The notes under the pieces were generated by a model. That model did not search any database. It was given only the letters and a program-made list of their open reading frames with translations, and had not been told where the DNA came from. Source: an archaeon (GTDB lineage Archaea; Aenigmatarchaeota; Aenigmatarchaeia; QMZP01; JAFGSV01). Taken from it: a DNA stretch of 64,000 bases. Each line of letters begins with the position of its first letter. Position 1 is the stretch's first letter. Shown piece after piece: positions 25,334 to 33,031 of the stretch. Location: positions 160,163-224,162 of the forward strand of contig JANQNF010000012.1 in NCBI GenBank assembly GCA_028279705.1, read 5' to 3'. Both the position numbers and the translations under genes were made by a program.

Positions 25334-26869
25334 ATGCAACCCAGAAAGAAGGTAATGGTAATAATACGCGATGGTTGGGGTTACAGCAAGGAAGAGAAAG
25401 GAAACGCTGTTCTGGCTGCAAAAACGCCAACAGACGACACTTATTATGAGAGTTGTCCTACATCAATAATACAGTGTACAGGAAACGATGTAGGCAATCC
25501 GAAAGGTGTCCAGGGGGGCTCCGAGGTGGGTCATCTCACACTTGGTGCAGGCAGGATAGTCTGGCAGCCTTATGAGCTGATAAACAGGAAAATAAGTGAC
25601 GGCTCTTTCTTTGAAAACAAGGAAATTATGGGTGCAATTGATAATTGTAAAAAACACAATTCGGATCTTCACCTGTCGGGACTTTTTTCAGACCAGGGTG
25701 TGCATGCAGACATCAATCACATGTTCTCCTTGCTAGAGCTTGCAAAGAATAAATCTGTAAGAAACGTCTACATACATCTCTGTCTGGACGGAAGGGACGT
25801 CCCGGAGAAATCCGCACTTTCATTTCTCAAAAAACTCAATGATAAAATCATGCAATTAGGTATAGGAAAGATAGTGAGCGTTGCTGGAAGATATTACGGA
25901 ATGGATAGAGACAGGAACTGGGACAGGACAGCCAAATTCTACGAAATGCTTACAGAAGGAAAAGGTTTCGAGGCATCTAGTGCAGAGGAAGCAATAAGAA
26001 ATGCCTATGAACGCGGGGACAAGACGGACTACTATGTCAGGCCGACTGTCGTCATGGAAAACGGGAAACCTGCCGGTACGTTGAAGGATAACGATTCATT
26101 CATATGGTTTAACTTCAGGAGCGACAGGTCAAGGCAGATAACGGCCATGATAAACAGCCTCGACTATTGCACCGAGAAGCCATCAAAACCTGTCAATGTA
26201 CATTACGTCTGCTTCTGCTCATATGACGACAACTGGAAGCTTCCAGTGGCTTTCCCGCAGGAAAAGGTTACAAATAACCTTGGAAACATCATAGCTTCCA
26301 GTGGCATGAAGCAGCTGAGGATCGCAGAGACTGAGAAATACGCTCATGTGACATTCTTCTTCAACAGTCAGGTTGATACTCCAAACAAGAATGAAAACAG
26401 GATACTCGTCGATTCACCGAAGGTACCTTCTTACGACGAGAAGCCCGAGATGAGTGCTTACGAAGTCACGGAAAAGATTCTTCCTCAGATAGGAGAATAC
26501 GATTTCATAGCACTCAATTACGCGAACCCTGATTTGGTCGGACATTCCGGTGTGTTCAGTGCAGCCGTAAAGGCTTGTGAGGTCGTTGACGAGTGCTGTG
26601 GAAAAGTGATAAAGCAGGCACTCGAAGAAGACTACGTCATTTTCCTGATGGCAGATCACGGTAACGCCGATCACATGCTCTACGATAATGGCGAGTCTGA
26701 TCCGTCGCACGGTTTCAGCCCGGTGAGGCTCACGTTGATATCAAACGATGAGAAGCTGAAAAACGCAAAGCTCCGTGACGGTGGCATGAAGGACATAGCA
26801 CCGACGATACTTGACATAATGGGTATTGAAAAACCCAAAGAAATGACAGGTAAAAGTCTGATCAGCTGA
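25334..26869 (+). CDS. gpmI: 2,3-bisphosphoglycerate-independent phosphoglycerate mutase (bacterial GpmI type)
   Basis: The enzyme interconverts 3- and 2-phosphoglycerate. The 511-residue length and architecture are those of bacterial/plant GpmI rather than the shorter archaeal ApgM (about 400). Visible motifs are IIRDGWGYSK (metal), GGSEVGHLTLGAGR with the phosphorylated Ser, VAGRYYGMDRDRNWDR, FNFRSDRSRQIT, ALNYANPDLVGHSG and MADHGNADHM (metal). All key residues are present. Together with enolase it connects RuBisCO-derived 3-phosphoglycerate to PEP. The 3' end overlaps the convergent gene by 8 bases. Confidence 0.95.
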   Translation: MQPRKKVMVIIRDGWGYSKEEKGNAVLAAKTPTDDTYYESCPTSIIQCTGNDVGNPKGVQGGSEVGHLTLGAGRIVWQPYELINRKISDGSFFENKEIMGAIDNCKKHNSDLHLSGLFSDQGVHADINHMFSLLELAKNKSVRNVYIHLCLDGRDVPEKSALSFLKKLNDKIMQLGIGKIVSVAGRYYGMDRDRNWDRTAKFYEMLTEGKGFEASSAEEAIRNAYERGDKTDYYVRPTVVMENGKPAGTLKDNDSFIWFNFRSDRSRQITAMINSLDYCTEKPSKPVNVHYVCFCSYDDNWKLPVAFPQEKVTNNLGNIIASSGMKQLRIAETEKYAHVTFFFNSQVDTPNKNENRILVDSPKVPSYDEKPEMSAYEVTEKILPQIGEYDFIALNYANPDLVGHSGVFSAAVKACEVVDECCGKVIKQALEEDYVIFLMADHGNADHMLYDNGESDPSHGFSPVRLTLISNDEKLKNAKLRDGGMKDIAPTILDIMGIEKPKEMTGKSLIS

Positions 26870-27257
26870 TTTCATCTATTTCCTTTATCAGTACTATGTT
26901 GGGCGGAGTGGACTTTTCCCTGTTGCATGGCTCCCCGCTGAGCATCTTGTTTGTCTTACGTATGAACTTGTTGAGCACACTTGAGGCGAACTTCGCTTCA
27001 GGCGACCTGTGAACTATCTGCTTGACAACATTTATCTTGGTAGTGTAATTCACAGTGACGTTCGGTGACAAATCGTTACCTTCCATTAATATTTCAAGAT
27101 CATCTCCATTGAATTTTGCATCGAACCTGACACCGTCTATTTCCACACCGTCAATTACTTCTGCGAGGTATTCTGTGTCAGCGTCATTGACTTCTCTTGC
27201 AAGAAGATTTCCCTGCGGGTCTATTGACCCGAAGCGGGATTTCAGCAGTAGTTTCAT
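26862..27257 (-). CDS. Hypothetical protein
   Basis: The product is about 131 residues from the ATG at 27257 (MKLLLKSRFGSIDPQGNLL); the track start 42 bases upstream would overlap the divergent membrane gene. It is a soluble mixed alpha/beta protein with an EVIDGVEIDGVRFDAKFNGDDLEI segment. No family is recognised. It diverges from 27287 across only 29 bases, so both promoters must be very short or shared. Confidence 0.6.
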   Translation of the reverse strand: MKLLLKSRFGSIDPQGNLLAREVNDADTEYLAEVIDGVEIDGVRFDAKFNGDDLEILMEGNDLSPNVTVNYTTKINVVKQIVHRSPEAKFASSVLNKFIRKTNKMLSGEPCNREKSTPPNIVLIKEIDEIS

Positions 27258-27286
27258 ATATAACTCCTGCAAATCAAGCAATAAAA

Positions 27287-27622
27287 ATGTCACTTTCAAA
27301 GCTTGTCGTGGACTTTTTCATCGCCGGCGGACTCATCGCAGTTGTCCTGGAAATCGCCAATTTGATGGGTCCGTTCATTGCGGGAATAATTGCCGCACTG
27401 CCATTGAGGGTATGGATGACGCTTCTAATAGCAGGTACAACGGAAAGCCCGGAATTCATCATGTCACTTCTCAGGGGGATAATACCCGGGAGTTTCGGTG
27501 CTTGGACATTCATGATCACGCTTTCATTTTCTACAAGGAAATGGGGCATATGGAAGAGTTTCGCACTGGCATGCATAACCTGCACGTGCGTGACGTTGAT
27601 AGGACTCGTGGTATTCGCATGA
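27287..27622 (+). CDS. Small membrane protein, first of a tandem paralogous pair
   Basis: The 111-residue product from the ATG at 27287 has about three to four membrane segments. Its N-terminal half (LVVDFFIAGGLIAVVLEI, then FIAGIIAALPLRVWMTL) aligns with the next protein (NFLAGGFLVAIALWIA, then IGGLIAGLPLRFAVTW). The pattern GG-L/I-I-A-(G/A)-LPLR recalls the GlpM/DUF3147 family of small membrane proteins; that link is tentative. The stop overlaps the next start (ATGA), as expected for subunits made in equal amounts. Confidence 0.65.
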   Translation: MSLSKLVVDFFIAGGLIAVVLEIANLMGPFIAGIIAALPLRVWMTLLIAGTTESPEFIMSLLRGIIPGSFGAWTFMITLSFSTRKWGIWKSFALACITCTCVTLIGLVVFA

Positions 27623-27972
27623 GAAGCAAAAGGAAGATAGTAAGAGAATTCACGGAGAACTTCTTAGCCGGAGGCTTCCTGGTTGCAATCGCCCTGTGGA
27701 TAGCATACACCTCCAGTCCAGTGATAGGTGGATTGATAGCAGGCCTTCCGTTGAGATTTGCGGTCACTTGGATTCTGGGTGCCGTCAGGAAAGGTCCTGA
27801 ATTTGCGCAAATGATGGCAAGGGGAAGCCTGAGAGGGATGACCGCGAATATAATATCTTCACTGACGCTTTTCTATTCACTGTTCGTACTGGGATTTGCA
27901 GCAGCGTTCGCTCTGACACTGGTTGTTTGCTTTGTAATAATACTCGTACTGAGGTTTACCTTTCCAGAATGA
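27619..27972 (+). CDS. Small membrane protein, second of a tandem paralogous pair
   Basis: The track lists this frame from 27055, but the first 188 codons overlap other genes. The real start is the ATG at 27619 overlapping the upstream stop (MRSKRKIVREFTENFLAGG). The 117-residue protein is a diverged copy of its neighbour with LAGGFLVAIALW, VIGGLIAGLPLRF and two further hydrophobic segments. Function is unknown; a heteromeric membrane unit is likely given the pairing. It overlaps the convergent AMP phosphorylase gene by 17 bases. Confidence 0.65.
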   Translation: MRSKRKIVREFTENFLAGGFLVAIALWIAYTSSPVIGGLIAGLPLRFAVTWILGAVRKGPEFAQMMARGSLRGMTANIISSLTLFYSLFVLGFAAAFALTLVVCFVIILVLRFTFPE

Positions 27973-29497
27973 AGTATTTCGGATGGTGGGTCTTCCTTGG
28001 TATCTTCTCAAGAAGCATGTCATGCTTTTCACCAACGCCCACAGCCCTTGATTCCCTGGCTATCCTCAGTGCCCTTTCCAGTTTGTAGTTCTTTTCAGCG
28101 TATATCTCAAATAGAGTGTCACCCTTTTTGACACCTTCGCCTATCTTTTTCTTAAGAATTATACCAGATCCCTTGTCTTTTGGCGTCCCGGCAGCTCTTG
28201 ATATTTCGACTATCGCGTGGTTGTCCACCCAGCTGACGACACCCCCGACATTTGATTTGACTTCAGCCTTTTCAGTGCCTACAGGGATGTCATCGGGCTT
28301 TATGTTGGGGTCCCCGCCCTGCGCTTCTATTATCTCCTTCAGCTTTTCATAGGCCTTACCAGTCCTTACGAGCCTCATTGCCTCCTTGTATCCACCCCTT
28401 CCCATCTTGAAGTCCAGGAGCATCCCGGCTATGTCGCATACTTTGTCAATGGTATCTTCAGGACCCTTGCCGGTCTTTAGTATTGAGAGTGCCTCCCGTG
28501 CCTCCAGTGCCGGGCCTATGCCGCAGCCTATTGGCTGTTCGCCATACGTTGATGCACCGACGGTCTGTATGCCTAGTTTCTTTCCAAGATCTATGAACTG
28601 TCCTGCAAGTCCTTCAGCTTCCTTTGTAGTCTTGACCTTTGTATCTTCTCCTGTTGGAATGTCTATGACAAGATATTTGGCACCCACTGCTTTCTTCTTT
28701 GACATTACCGATGGTAGCAGCAGTGGGTCTATCGAGAGCGGATATTCTATCTTTATGAAAAGGTCGTCTGCCGGTGCCAGGTCGACTGCGCCGCCCCATA
28801 CAAGGCAGCAGTTTATCTTATTGACGACTTTTTTGATTTCATCGAAATCGAGTTCCACAGGCGCAAGACATTCGAACCTGTCCGCGGTCCCTGCAGGAGA
28901 CGTTATTGCACGGCTGGATGTCTTTGGTATTGTGAGTCCGGCAGCCCCTATTATCGGGACGAGTATCATCGAAGTCTTGTCACCCGGCACTCCTCCGATG
29001 CTGTGCTTATCGTATATCTGCTTCTTTCCAAGGTCAAGCATTTTGCCTGTGTACGCCATGGACTTTGACAGCGCCGCGACTTCTCCTGTGGTCATGCCGT
29101 GGTTGTAGAGCGCCGTCACGAATGCAGTCATCTCTATTTCCGACAGTTTCCTGTGTACAGTATCCTCAACTATGTGGTTTATCTGCTCTCCTGTCAGAGT
29201 CTTCCCGGAAAGCTTTTCCCTTATGTGTATGAGCGATGACGGGGGCTCCGAAGGCATCACGGCTATCATGTCACCGGCCTTTGCTCTCATGTGTTCCATT
29301 ATTTCCCCGTAAAGCCCTATTTCACCCTCTTTTATGAAACGGGTAGCGATGTTTACTATAGCGGTTCCTTTCTGCTTTCCGAGTACAAGATCTACCCTGT
29401 CAAGCGTCCTGACGTCGATTTCTTCAGCATCTTCCTTGTTTAATATGACGATGGGCTTTTCAGCTTCAAGACCGAGAATCTTTGATTTCAGTTTCAT
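27956..29497 (-). CDS. deoA: AMP phosphorylase
   Basis: This archaeal enzyme splits AMP (also CMP, UMP) with phosphate into base and ribose-1,5-bisphosphate. The product is about 513 residues with the archaeal N-terminal extension domain (KLKSKILGLEAEKPIVILN). It has the glycosyltransferase signature region SIGGVPGDKTSMILVPIIGAAG, KTSSRAITSPAGTADRFE, GGAVDLAPADD and the C-terminal PYNP-like domain (GSGIILKKKIGEGVKKGDTL). The start overlaps the RuBisCO stop as TAATG, indicating one operon. It supplies the substrate for the R15P isomerase two genes away. Confidence 0.95.
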   Translation of the reverse strand: MKLKSKILGLEAEKPIVILNKEDAEEIDVRTLDRVDLVLGKQKGTAIVNIATRFIKEGEIGLYGEIMEHMRAKAGDMIAVMPSEPPSSLIHIREKLSGKTLTGEQINHIVEDTVHRKLSEIEMTAFVTALYNHGMTTGEVAALSKSMAYTGKMLDLGKKQIYDKHSIGGVPGDKTSMILVPIIGAAGLTIPKTSSRAITSPAGTADRFECLAPVELDFDEIKKVVNKINCCLVWGGAVDLAPADDLFIKIEYPLSIDPLLLPSVMSKKKAVGAKYLVIDIPTGEDTKVKTTKEAEGLAGQFIDLGKKLGIQTVGASTYGEQPIGCGIGPALEAREALSILKTGKGPEDTIDKVCDIAGMLLDFKMGRGGYKEAMRLVRTGKAYEKLKEIIEAQGGDPNIKPDDIPVGTEKAEVKSNVGGVVSWVDNHAIVEISRAAGTPKDKGSGIILKKKIGEGVKKGDTLFEIYAEKNYKLERALRIARESRAVGVGEKHDMLLEKIPRKTHHPKYFILER

Positions 29498-30771
29498 TAA
29501 GACCACTTCTTTAGTGCCTCCGCAAGCTCATTATTAGTTTTGGCATGGTCCTTTAAATCAATTCCATTCATGACCGCGTCCACTGCCTGTCTTATCGCTT
29601 TCCCGCCGGCTCTCGTACCTTTTGGGTGGCCATGACAGCCGCCACCAAATTGCATCACTATGTTCTTTCCAAGTATCTCCATAAGATCGTCAATGTGTCC
29701 TGGGTGAAGACCACCCGAACAAACCGCAAACACTGGTTTTATGTCACCCCAGTTATCACCGAGCACGTGATCATGCTCCTTTATCATCGTGTCTTCCATT
29801 TCATGTTCTATGTCGATCACTTCAGCCTTCTTGCCCTGCATCTTCCCGACAACGGTTCCTATGTGTATCTGGTCGACTCCTATCAGTCTTGAAGTTTCTG
29901 CAAGCACCATCATGGACACGCCGTGCTTTGGATTTCTCGTAAGAGCTGCATGTCCCGCCCTGTGTGCATGCATCACAAGCTTTAAGTCTCGGTTTTCATT
30001 TCTCAGTGACTGAAGGCCTGCCCATCCTGTTGCGAGTATGTCTACCATCAGGTACTCGTTTCCGCTGTCCTTGACAAACCTAGCCCTCCTAAGCATTTCC
30101 ATGGTCTCGGCTGTAACGTTTGGCATGTACATCTTCTTTTCTCCAGTCTCCTTCTCAGCCTTTTCTTTCATCCTGACAGTTTCCGTGACCCTCTTTTCGA
30201 ATTTGTTGAACTTCATGTGGGAAAGGTTCTCGTCATCCTTTACGATGTCGAGTCCGCCAACCCACGCTTCATAAGCAACCTTTGCATGCTCCTTTTCATT
30301 CAGTCCGAGCTTGGGCTTGACTATCGTTCCTGTAAGTGGCCTGTCCTTGACTTTTGTTATTCTTCTGACACCATTTATTCCAAACATCGGTCCCCTGAAG
30401 GATTTCATGATGCTTTTTGGCCAGTGTATGGATTCAAGCCTGAGCCCGTCTATCATCTTCATCCCAAAGATGTTTCCGGCAATTGAGCTGTGTATCTGCG
30501 ACATGTTGCCTTCTTCGAAAAGTTCAGAAGGGTATGCAATCTTTGCCCAGTTGCCCTTTATTGAGAAAACCTTGGCACCGATCTTTTGTATCTCCGGGCT
30601 CATTGTGCATACGTCAGTCCATGTCCCGATGCTTGATTCGGCAGCCACGTGTTCAGCCGCCTTCCTAACACTCAGCCCCTTTCCCGGGTCTATGTAGAAT
30701 TGACAGACGAGATCATTTGCTGTCGGCTTGTAGCCGAGTTGTACATAGCCAGAAGGTTTGATATGTTTCAT
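29497..30771 (-). CDS. rbcL: Form III ribulose-1,5-bisphosphate carboxylase/oxygenase, large subunit
   Basis: RuBisCO III carboxylates RuBP made from nucleotides to two 3-phosphoglycerates. The 424-residue product has every active-site element visible: GTIVKPKLGLN (catalytic Lys), GGLDIVKDDENL (carbamylated Lys with Asp and Glu), HAHRAGHAALTR (His), GKMQGKK (loop 6 Lys), CSGGLHPGHI and QFGGGCHGHPKGTRAGG (phosphate sites). The ATG at 30771, after GGTGTCTTG, gives MKHIKPSGYVQLGY, a normal start; the track start is 9 codons upstream. No small-subunit gene is present, as expected. It lies between the AMP phosphorylase and R15P isomerase genes. Confidence 0.97.
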   Translation of the reverse strand: MKHIKPSGYVQLGYKPTANDLVCQFYIDPGKGLSVRKAAEHVAAESSIGTWTDVCTMSPEIQKIGAKVFSIKGNWAKIAYPSELFEEGNMSQIHSSIAGNIFGMKMIDGLRLESIHWPKSIMKSFRGPMFGINGVRRITKVKDRPLTGTIVKPKLGLNEKEHAKVAYEAWVGGLDIVKDDENLSHMKFNKFEKRVTETVRMKEKAEKETGEKKMYMPNVTAETMEMLRRARFVKDSGNEYLMVDILATGWAGLQSLRNENRDLKLVMHAHRAGHAALTRNPKHGVSMMVLAETSRLIGVDQIHIGTVVGKMQGKKAEVIDIEHEMEDTMIKEHDHVLGDNWGDIKPVFAVCSGGLHPGHIDDLMEILGKNIVMQFGGGCHGHPKGTRAGGKAIRQAVDAVMNGIDLKDHAKTNNELAEALKKWS

Positions 30772-30827
30772 CAAGACACCAATATACATATATCGCAAAT
30801 CTGAAATAAAAGTTAATCCGGAGTGGA

Positions 30828-31652
30828 CTAACCAAGCCAGGGATAAGCCTTCCGTACTTCCTGTATGAACACGGATGGCGGGAAATCGCCAAGCTCTGAT
30901 ATTATTGCGGTTATGAGTTTCGGATCCACTCGCTCAAAGGCAAGGTTCATTATGTCGACTCCTTTCGGTGACTTGTCCCATACTTCCTTTGAATCTCGCC
31001 TCTCTATAGGCTCCCTCTTTCCAAAGACCGTCAGTGGATCGTATTTCCACGAGTCGGTGCAGCAGTAAGTGTCGGTGTCGTATTTCTCCGCGATCTCGGC
31101 AAACATCTCGCTTCCAATCTTATTGATGACTTTTCCTTCACTTGTCACAGCGTCGCAACCCATGAAGAATACGTCACTGTCTCGAAGCGCCATCCTTGCA
31201 CCCGAGTCTACCCACATCGTGACAGGAACGCCAATGGATGATATCTCTTTTGCAGTTTTCCTTCCCTGGAAAAGAGGCCTGGTCTCAGTGCAGTATAGCT
31301 GGAATTTCACACCATTTTCCTTTGCCTTCTTCAGGACGCCCATTACAGCTGACGAATGACAGTGCGTGAATACGATCATGTCGTCTTCTACCTTCTTTGC
31401 TCCGTATTCAAAAAGCCTGTCAGAGTCCTTGAAGTGTTGCAGTGCCTGCGGACCCAATGTTGCAGGATCTTTCTTTACAAACTCTACGGCATTCCTAAGG
31501 CACGGTTCTGTTACCCTGAGCGATACCAGCTTTTCGACAGCCTTATTGTCGTTTCTTATCATCAGCGCTTTCACTGCCGCTTCGGCGACCGCTTCCGCAC
31601 CCTGTATCTTGACGGACTTTATATCCCTGCATATCTGCTCGAACTTGTCCAT
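30828..31652 (-). CDS. Ribose-1,5-bisphosphate isomerase (eIF2B-like)
   Basis: The enzyme isomerises ribose-1,5-bisphosphate to RuBP, linking AMP phosphorylase to RuBisCO. The 274-residue protein belongs to the eIF2B-alpha/MtnA superfamily. It shows FTHCHSSAVMGVL, LYCTETRPLFQGR with the conserved Cys, FFMGCDAVTSEGKVINKIGS with the conserved Asp, and DSWKYDPLTVFGKREPIE, as in the characterised archaeal enzyme rather than in translation factor eIF2B. It is the first gene of the operon R15P isomerase, RuBisCO, AMP phosphorylase, and diverges from the tRNA-Cys gene. Confidence 0.93.
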   Translation of the reverse strand: MDKFEQICRDIKSVKIQGAEAVAEAAVKALMIRNDNKAVEKLVSLRVTEPCLRNAVEFVKKDPATLGPQALQHFKDSDRLFEYGAKKVEDDMIVFTHCHSSAVMGVLKKAKENGVKFQLYCTETRPLFQGRKTAKEISSIGVPVTMWVDSGARMALRDSDVFFMGCDAVTSEGKVINKIGSEMFAEIAEKYDTDTYCCTDSWKYDPLTVFGKREPIERRDSKEVWDKSPKGVDIMNLAFERVDPKLITAIISELGDFPPSVFIQEVRKAYPWLG

Positions 31653-31690
31653 ATAATTAATTTAAAACTCTTTCTATAAATTAGAACCAC

Positions 31691-31800
31691 GCGGAGATGG
31701 CCGAGTGGCTCAGGCGATCGGCTGCAGGCGGTATGGAAAGGCACTTTTGCCGATGACCGAGAGATACCGATTCAGAGGGGTTCGATTCCCCTTCTCCGCT
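31691..31800 (+). tRNA. tRNA-Cys (GCA) with a 38-nt intron
   Basis: Acceptor stem GCGGAGA pairs with TCTCCGC, with discriminator T at 31800 as is normal for tRNA-Cys. T-arm is AGGGG TTCGATT CCCCT. The anticodon stem is ATCGG (31717-31721) with CCGAT (31767-31771). The loop reads CTGCAG, then an insertion at 31728-31765, then A, giving anticodon GCA at 31724-31726. The intron sits at the canonical position 37/38 and contains nested helices CGGT/ACCG and GGCA/TGCC. The central helix of the BHB is imperfect, so the exact ends could shift by a base or two. The mature tRNA would be 72 nt. A TATA-like TTTAAAACTC lies about 26 bases upstream. Confidence 0.88.
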
Positions 31801-31818
31801 TTCTGATCCCACGCTTAA

Positions 31819-31932
31819 TCAGAGTACAAGCTCGCCTTTGTCCTTTATGTGATACTTTATCTCTTTCAGTTCGGCTTTTATACCTTCCATCTCCTTTAGA
31901 AGTCTTTTCATGAGAAGCGTGTCGTGATTCAT
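31819..31932 (-). CDS. Possible 37-residue small protein
   Basis: This frame is below the track cut-off. It encodes MNHDTLLMKRLLKEMEGIKA followed by ELKEIKYHIKDKGELVL, a single charged amphipathic helix. Small proteins of this shape are common in archaea, sometimes as antitoxin-like partners, but no partner is seen here. It diverges from the wHTH gene at 32037, with AT-rich promoter sequence between them. It may be a real gene or chance. Confidence 0.35.
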   Translation of the reverse strand: MNHDTLLMKRLLKEMEGIKAELKEIKYHIKDKGELVL

Positions 31933-32036
31933 GTATAATGCTTGTAAACGCTCCTTTAAATACTTTACATGGGAGTAAGTTAGTTACTTTTATTGTATGG
32001 AAAATGATTTGTTTAAAGTTACGAATGCTATTATAT

Positions 32037-32315
32037 ATGAAAAAGAAAGACGACGTTCTCAACGTGCTTTCCAAGAAATATTCTTACGAGATGCTTAAGA
32101 ACCTCAGGGAAAGTCCCAAGAGGTTCAAGGACCTTTCTTCCGTATGCTACATCGAAAAGATGCGTGCACAGCGCCTCAAGGAGTTCGAAGACTTAAAGCT
32201 TCTTGACGTGAAAGTCAAGCGCGTCGGCAGGCGTGCAGTGTCGATATACAAGCTTTCAGATGTAGGTAAAGAGACACTCAAGCTTGCAGAAGACATAAAA
32301 AAGCTGCAGAAATGA
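32037..32315 (+). CDS. Winged-helix transcriptional regulator (HxlR/ArsR-like)
   Basis: From the ATG at 32037 the product is 92 residues. It starts MKKKDDVLNVLSKKYSYEML and continues SPKRFKDLSSV, then a recognition-helix segment (KMRAQRLKEFEDLKLLDVKV) and a wing (KRVGRRAVSIYKLSDVGKE), a minimal winged-helix DNA-binding domain like HxlR proteins. Part of the longer track frame is upstream noise. The ATG follows TTATATATG directly, suggesting a leaderless transcript. Targets are unknown. It is convergent with radC, the stops being one base apart. Confidence 0.75.
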   Translation: MKKKDDVLNVLSKKYSYEMLKNLRESPKRFKDLSSVCYIEKMRAQRLKEFEDLKLLDVKVKRVGRRAVSIYKLSDVGKETLKLAEDIKKLQK

Positions 32316-32316
32316 G

Positions 32317-33015
32317 TCAGATGATGCCCATTTCCCTGAAGCTGACGTAGCCGTTTCTTCCTATTATTACATGGTCCACTATTTCTATTCCGAGAAGTTT
32401 TCCCGACTTGATGAGCTTTTTTGTAAACTTCACGTCATCATCACTTGGGGAAGGATCTCCTGACGGGTGGTTATGAACGAGTATCATGCCTGCGGCAGAA
32501 TCCCTCACAGCTGTTGAGAAAACTTCCCTTGGATGTACGCTGTTTGTGTTGAGACACCCTATGCTTATTATGTCGTTTCCTATCATCCTTTTCTTAGCAT
32601 CCAGGTATATGCCCCTTAGGAACTCTTTTTTCAGGTTCCTCATCCTTGGGATCATGAGCTTTGCTATGTGGTCCGGGCTTTCTACAGTATTTCCTTCAAC
32701 GTTCATCTCGCATGCGGCCCTTCTTCCAAGCTCGATTGCCGACAGTATGCTGCATGCCTTTGCATTGCTTAGGCCCGGTATCTTGTTTAGTTCCCTCACA
32801 CTCGCGTTGGACAGTCTTGGAAGGCTGTATTCGGATAGTATCTTTCCCGCGAGCTGGAAGACACCACCGTTCCTGCCGCCTGAGCCTACTATCGCGCAGA
32901 TGAGTTCTGCGTTGCTGAGTGATTCTGCGCCGTGGCTGAGAAGTCTTTCCCTTGGTCTCTGGTGCAGCGGGACATCCTTCATCTCTAGTCTATACCCTGG
33001 AGTATCGTCTGTCAT
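32317..33015 (-). CDS. radC: RadC-family JAB-domain protein
   Basis: The protein (about 232 residues) has an N-terminal helix-hairpin-helix region (RPRERLLSHGAESLSNAELI through LNKIPGLSNAKAC). A C-terminal MPN/JAB metalloprotease-like domain follows with the signature VHNHPSGDPSPSDDD. RadC is widespread in bacteria and patchy in archaea, and its biochemical role is unsettled despite the DNA-repair name. The ATG at 33015 is preferred (MTDDTPGYRLEMKDVPL). It lies downstream of radA on the same strand with 16 bases between, so a recombination-linked operon is likely. Confidence 0.92.
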   Translation of the reverse strand: MTDDTPGYRLEMKDVPLHQRPRERLLSHGAESLSNAELICAIVGSGGRNGGVFQLAGKILSEYSLPRLSNASVRELNKIPGLSNAKACSILSAIELGRRAACEMNVEGNTVESPDHIAKLMIPRMRNLKKEFLRGIYLDAKKRMIGNDIISIGCLNTNSVHPREVFSTAVRDSAAGMILVHNHPSGDPSPSDDDVKFTKKLIKSGKLLGIEIVDHVIIGRNGYVSFREMGII

Positions 33016-33031
33016 AATCAATCGAGAAATC

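Noticed and set aside
27055-27618. First 188 codons of the 305-residue plus-strand frame.
   Set aside because: They overlap a divergent gene and a membrane gene in other frames; the true gene in this frame starts at the ATG at 27619.
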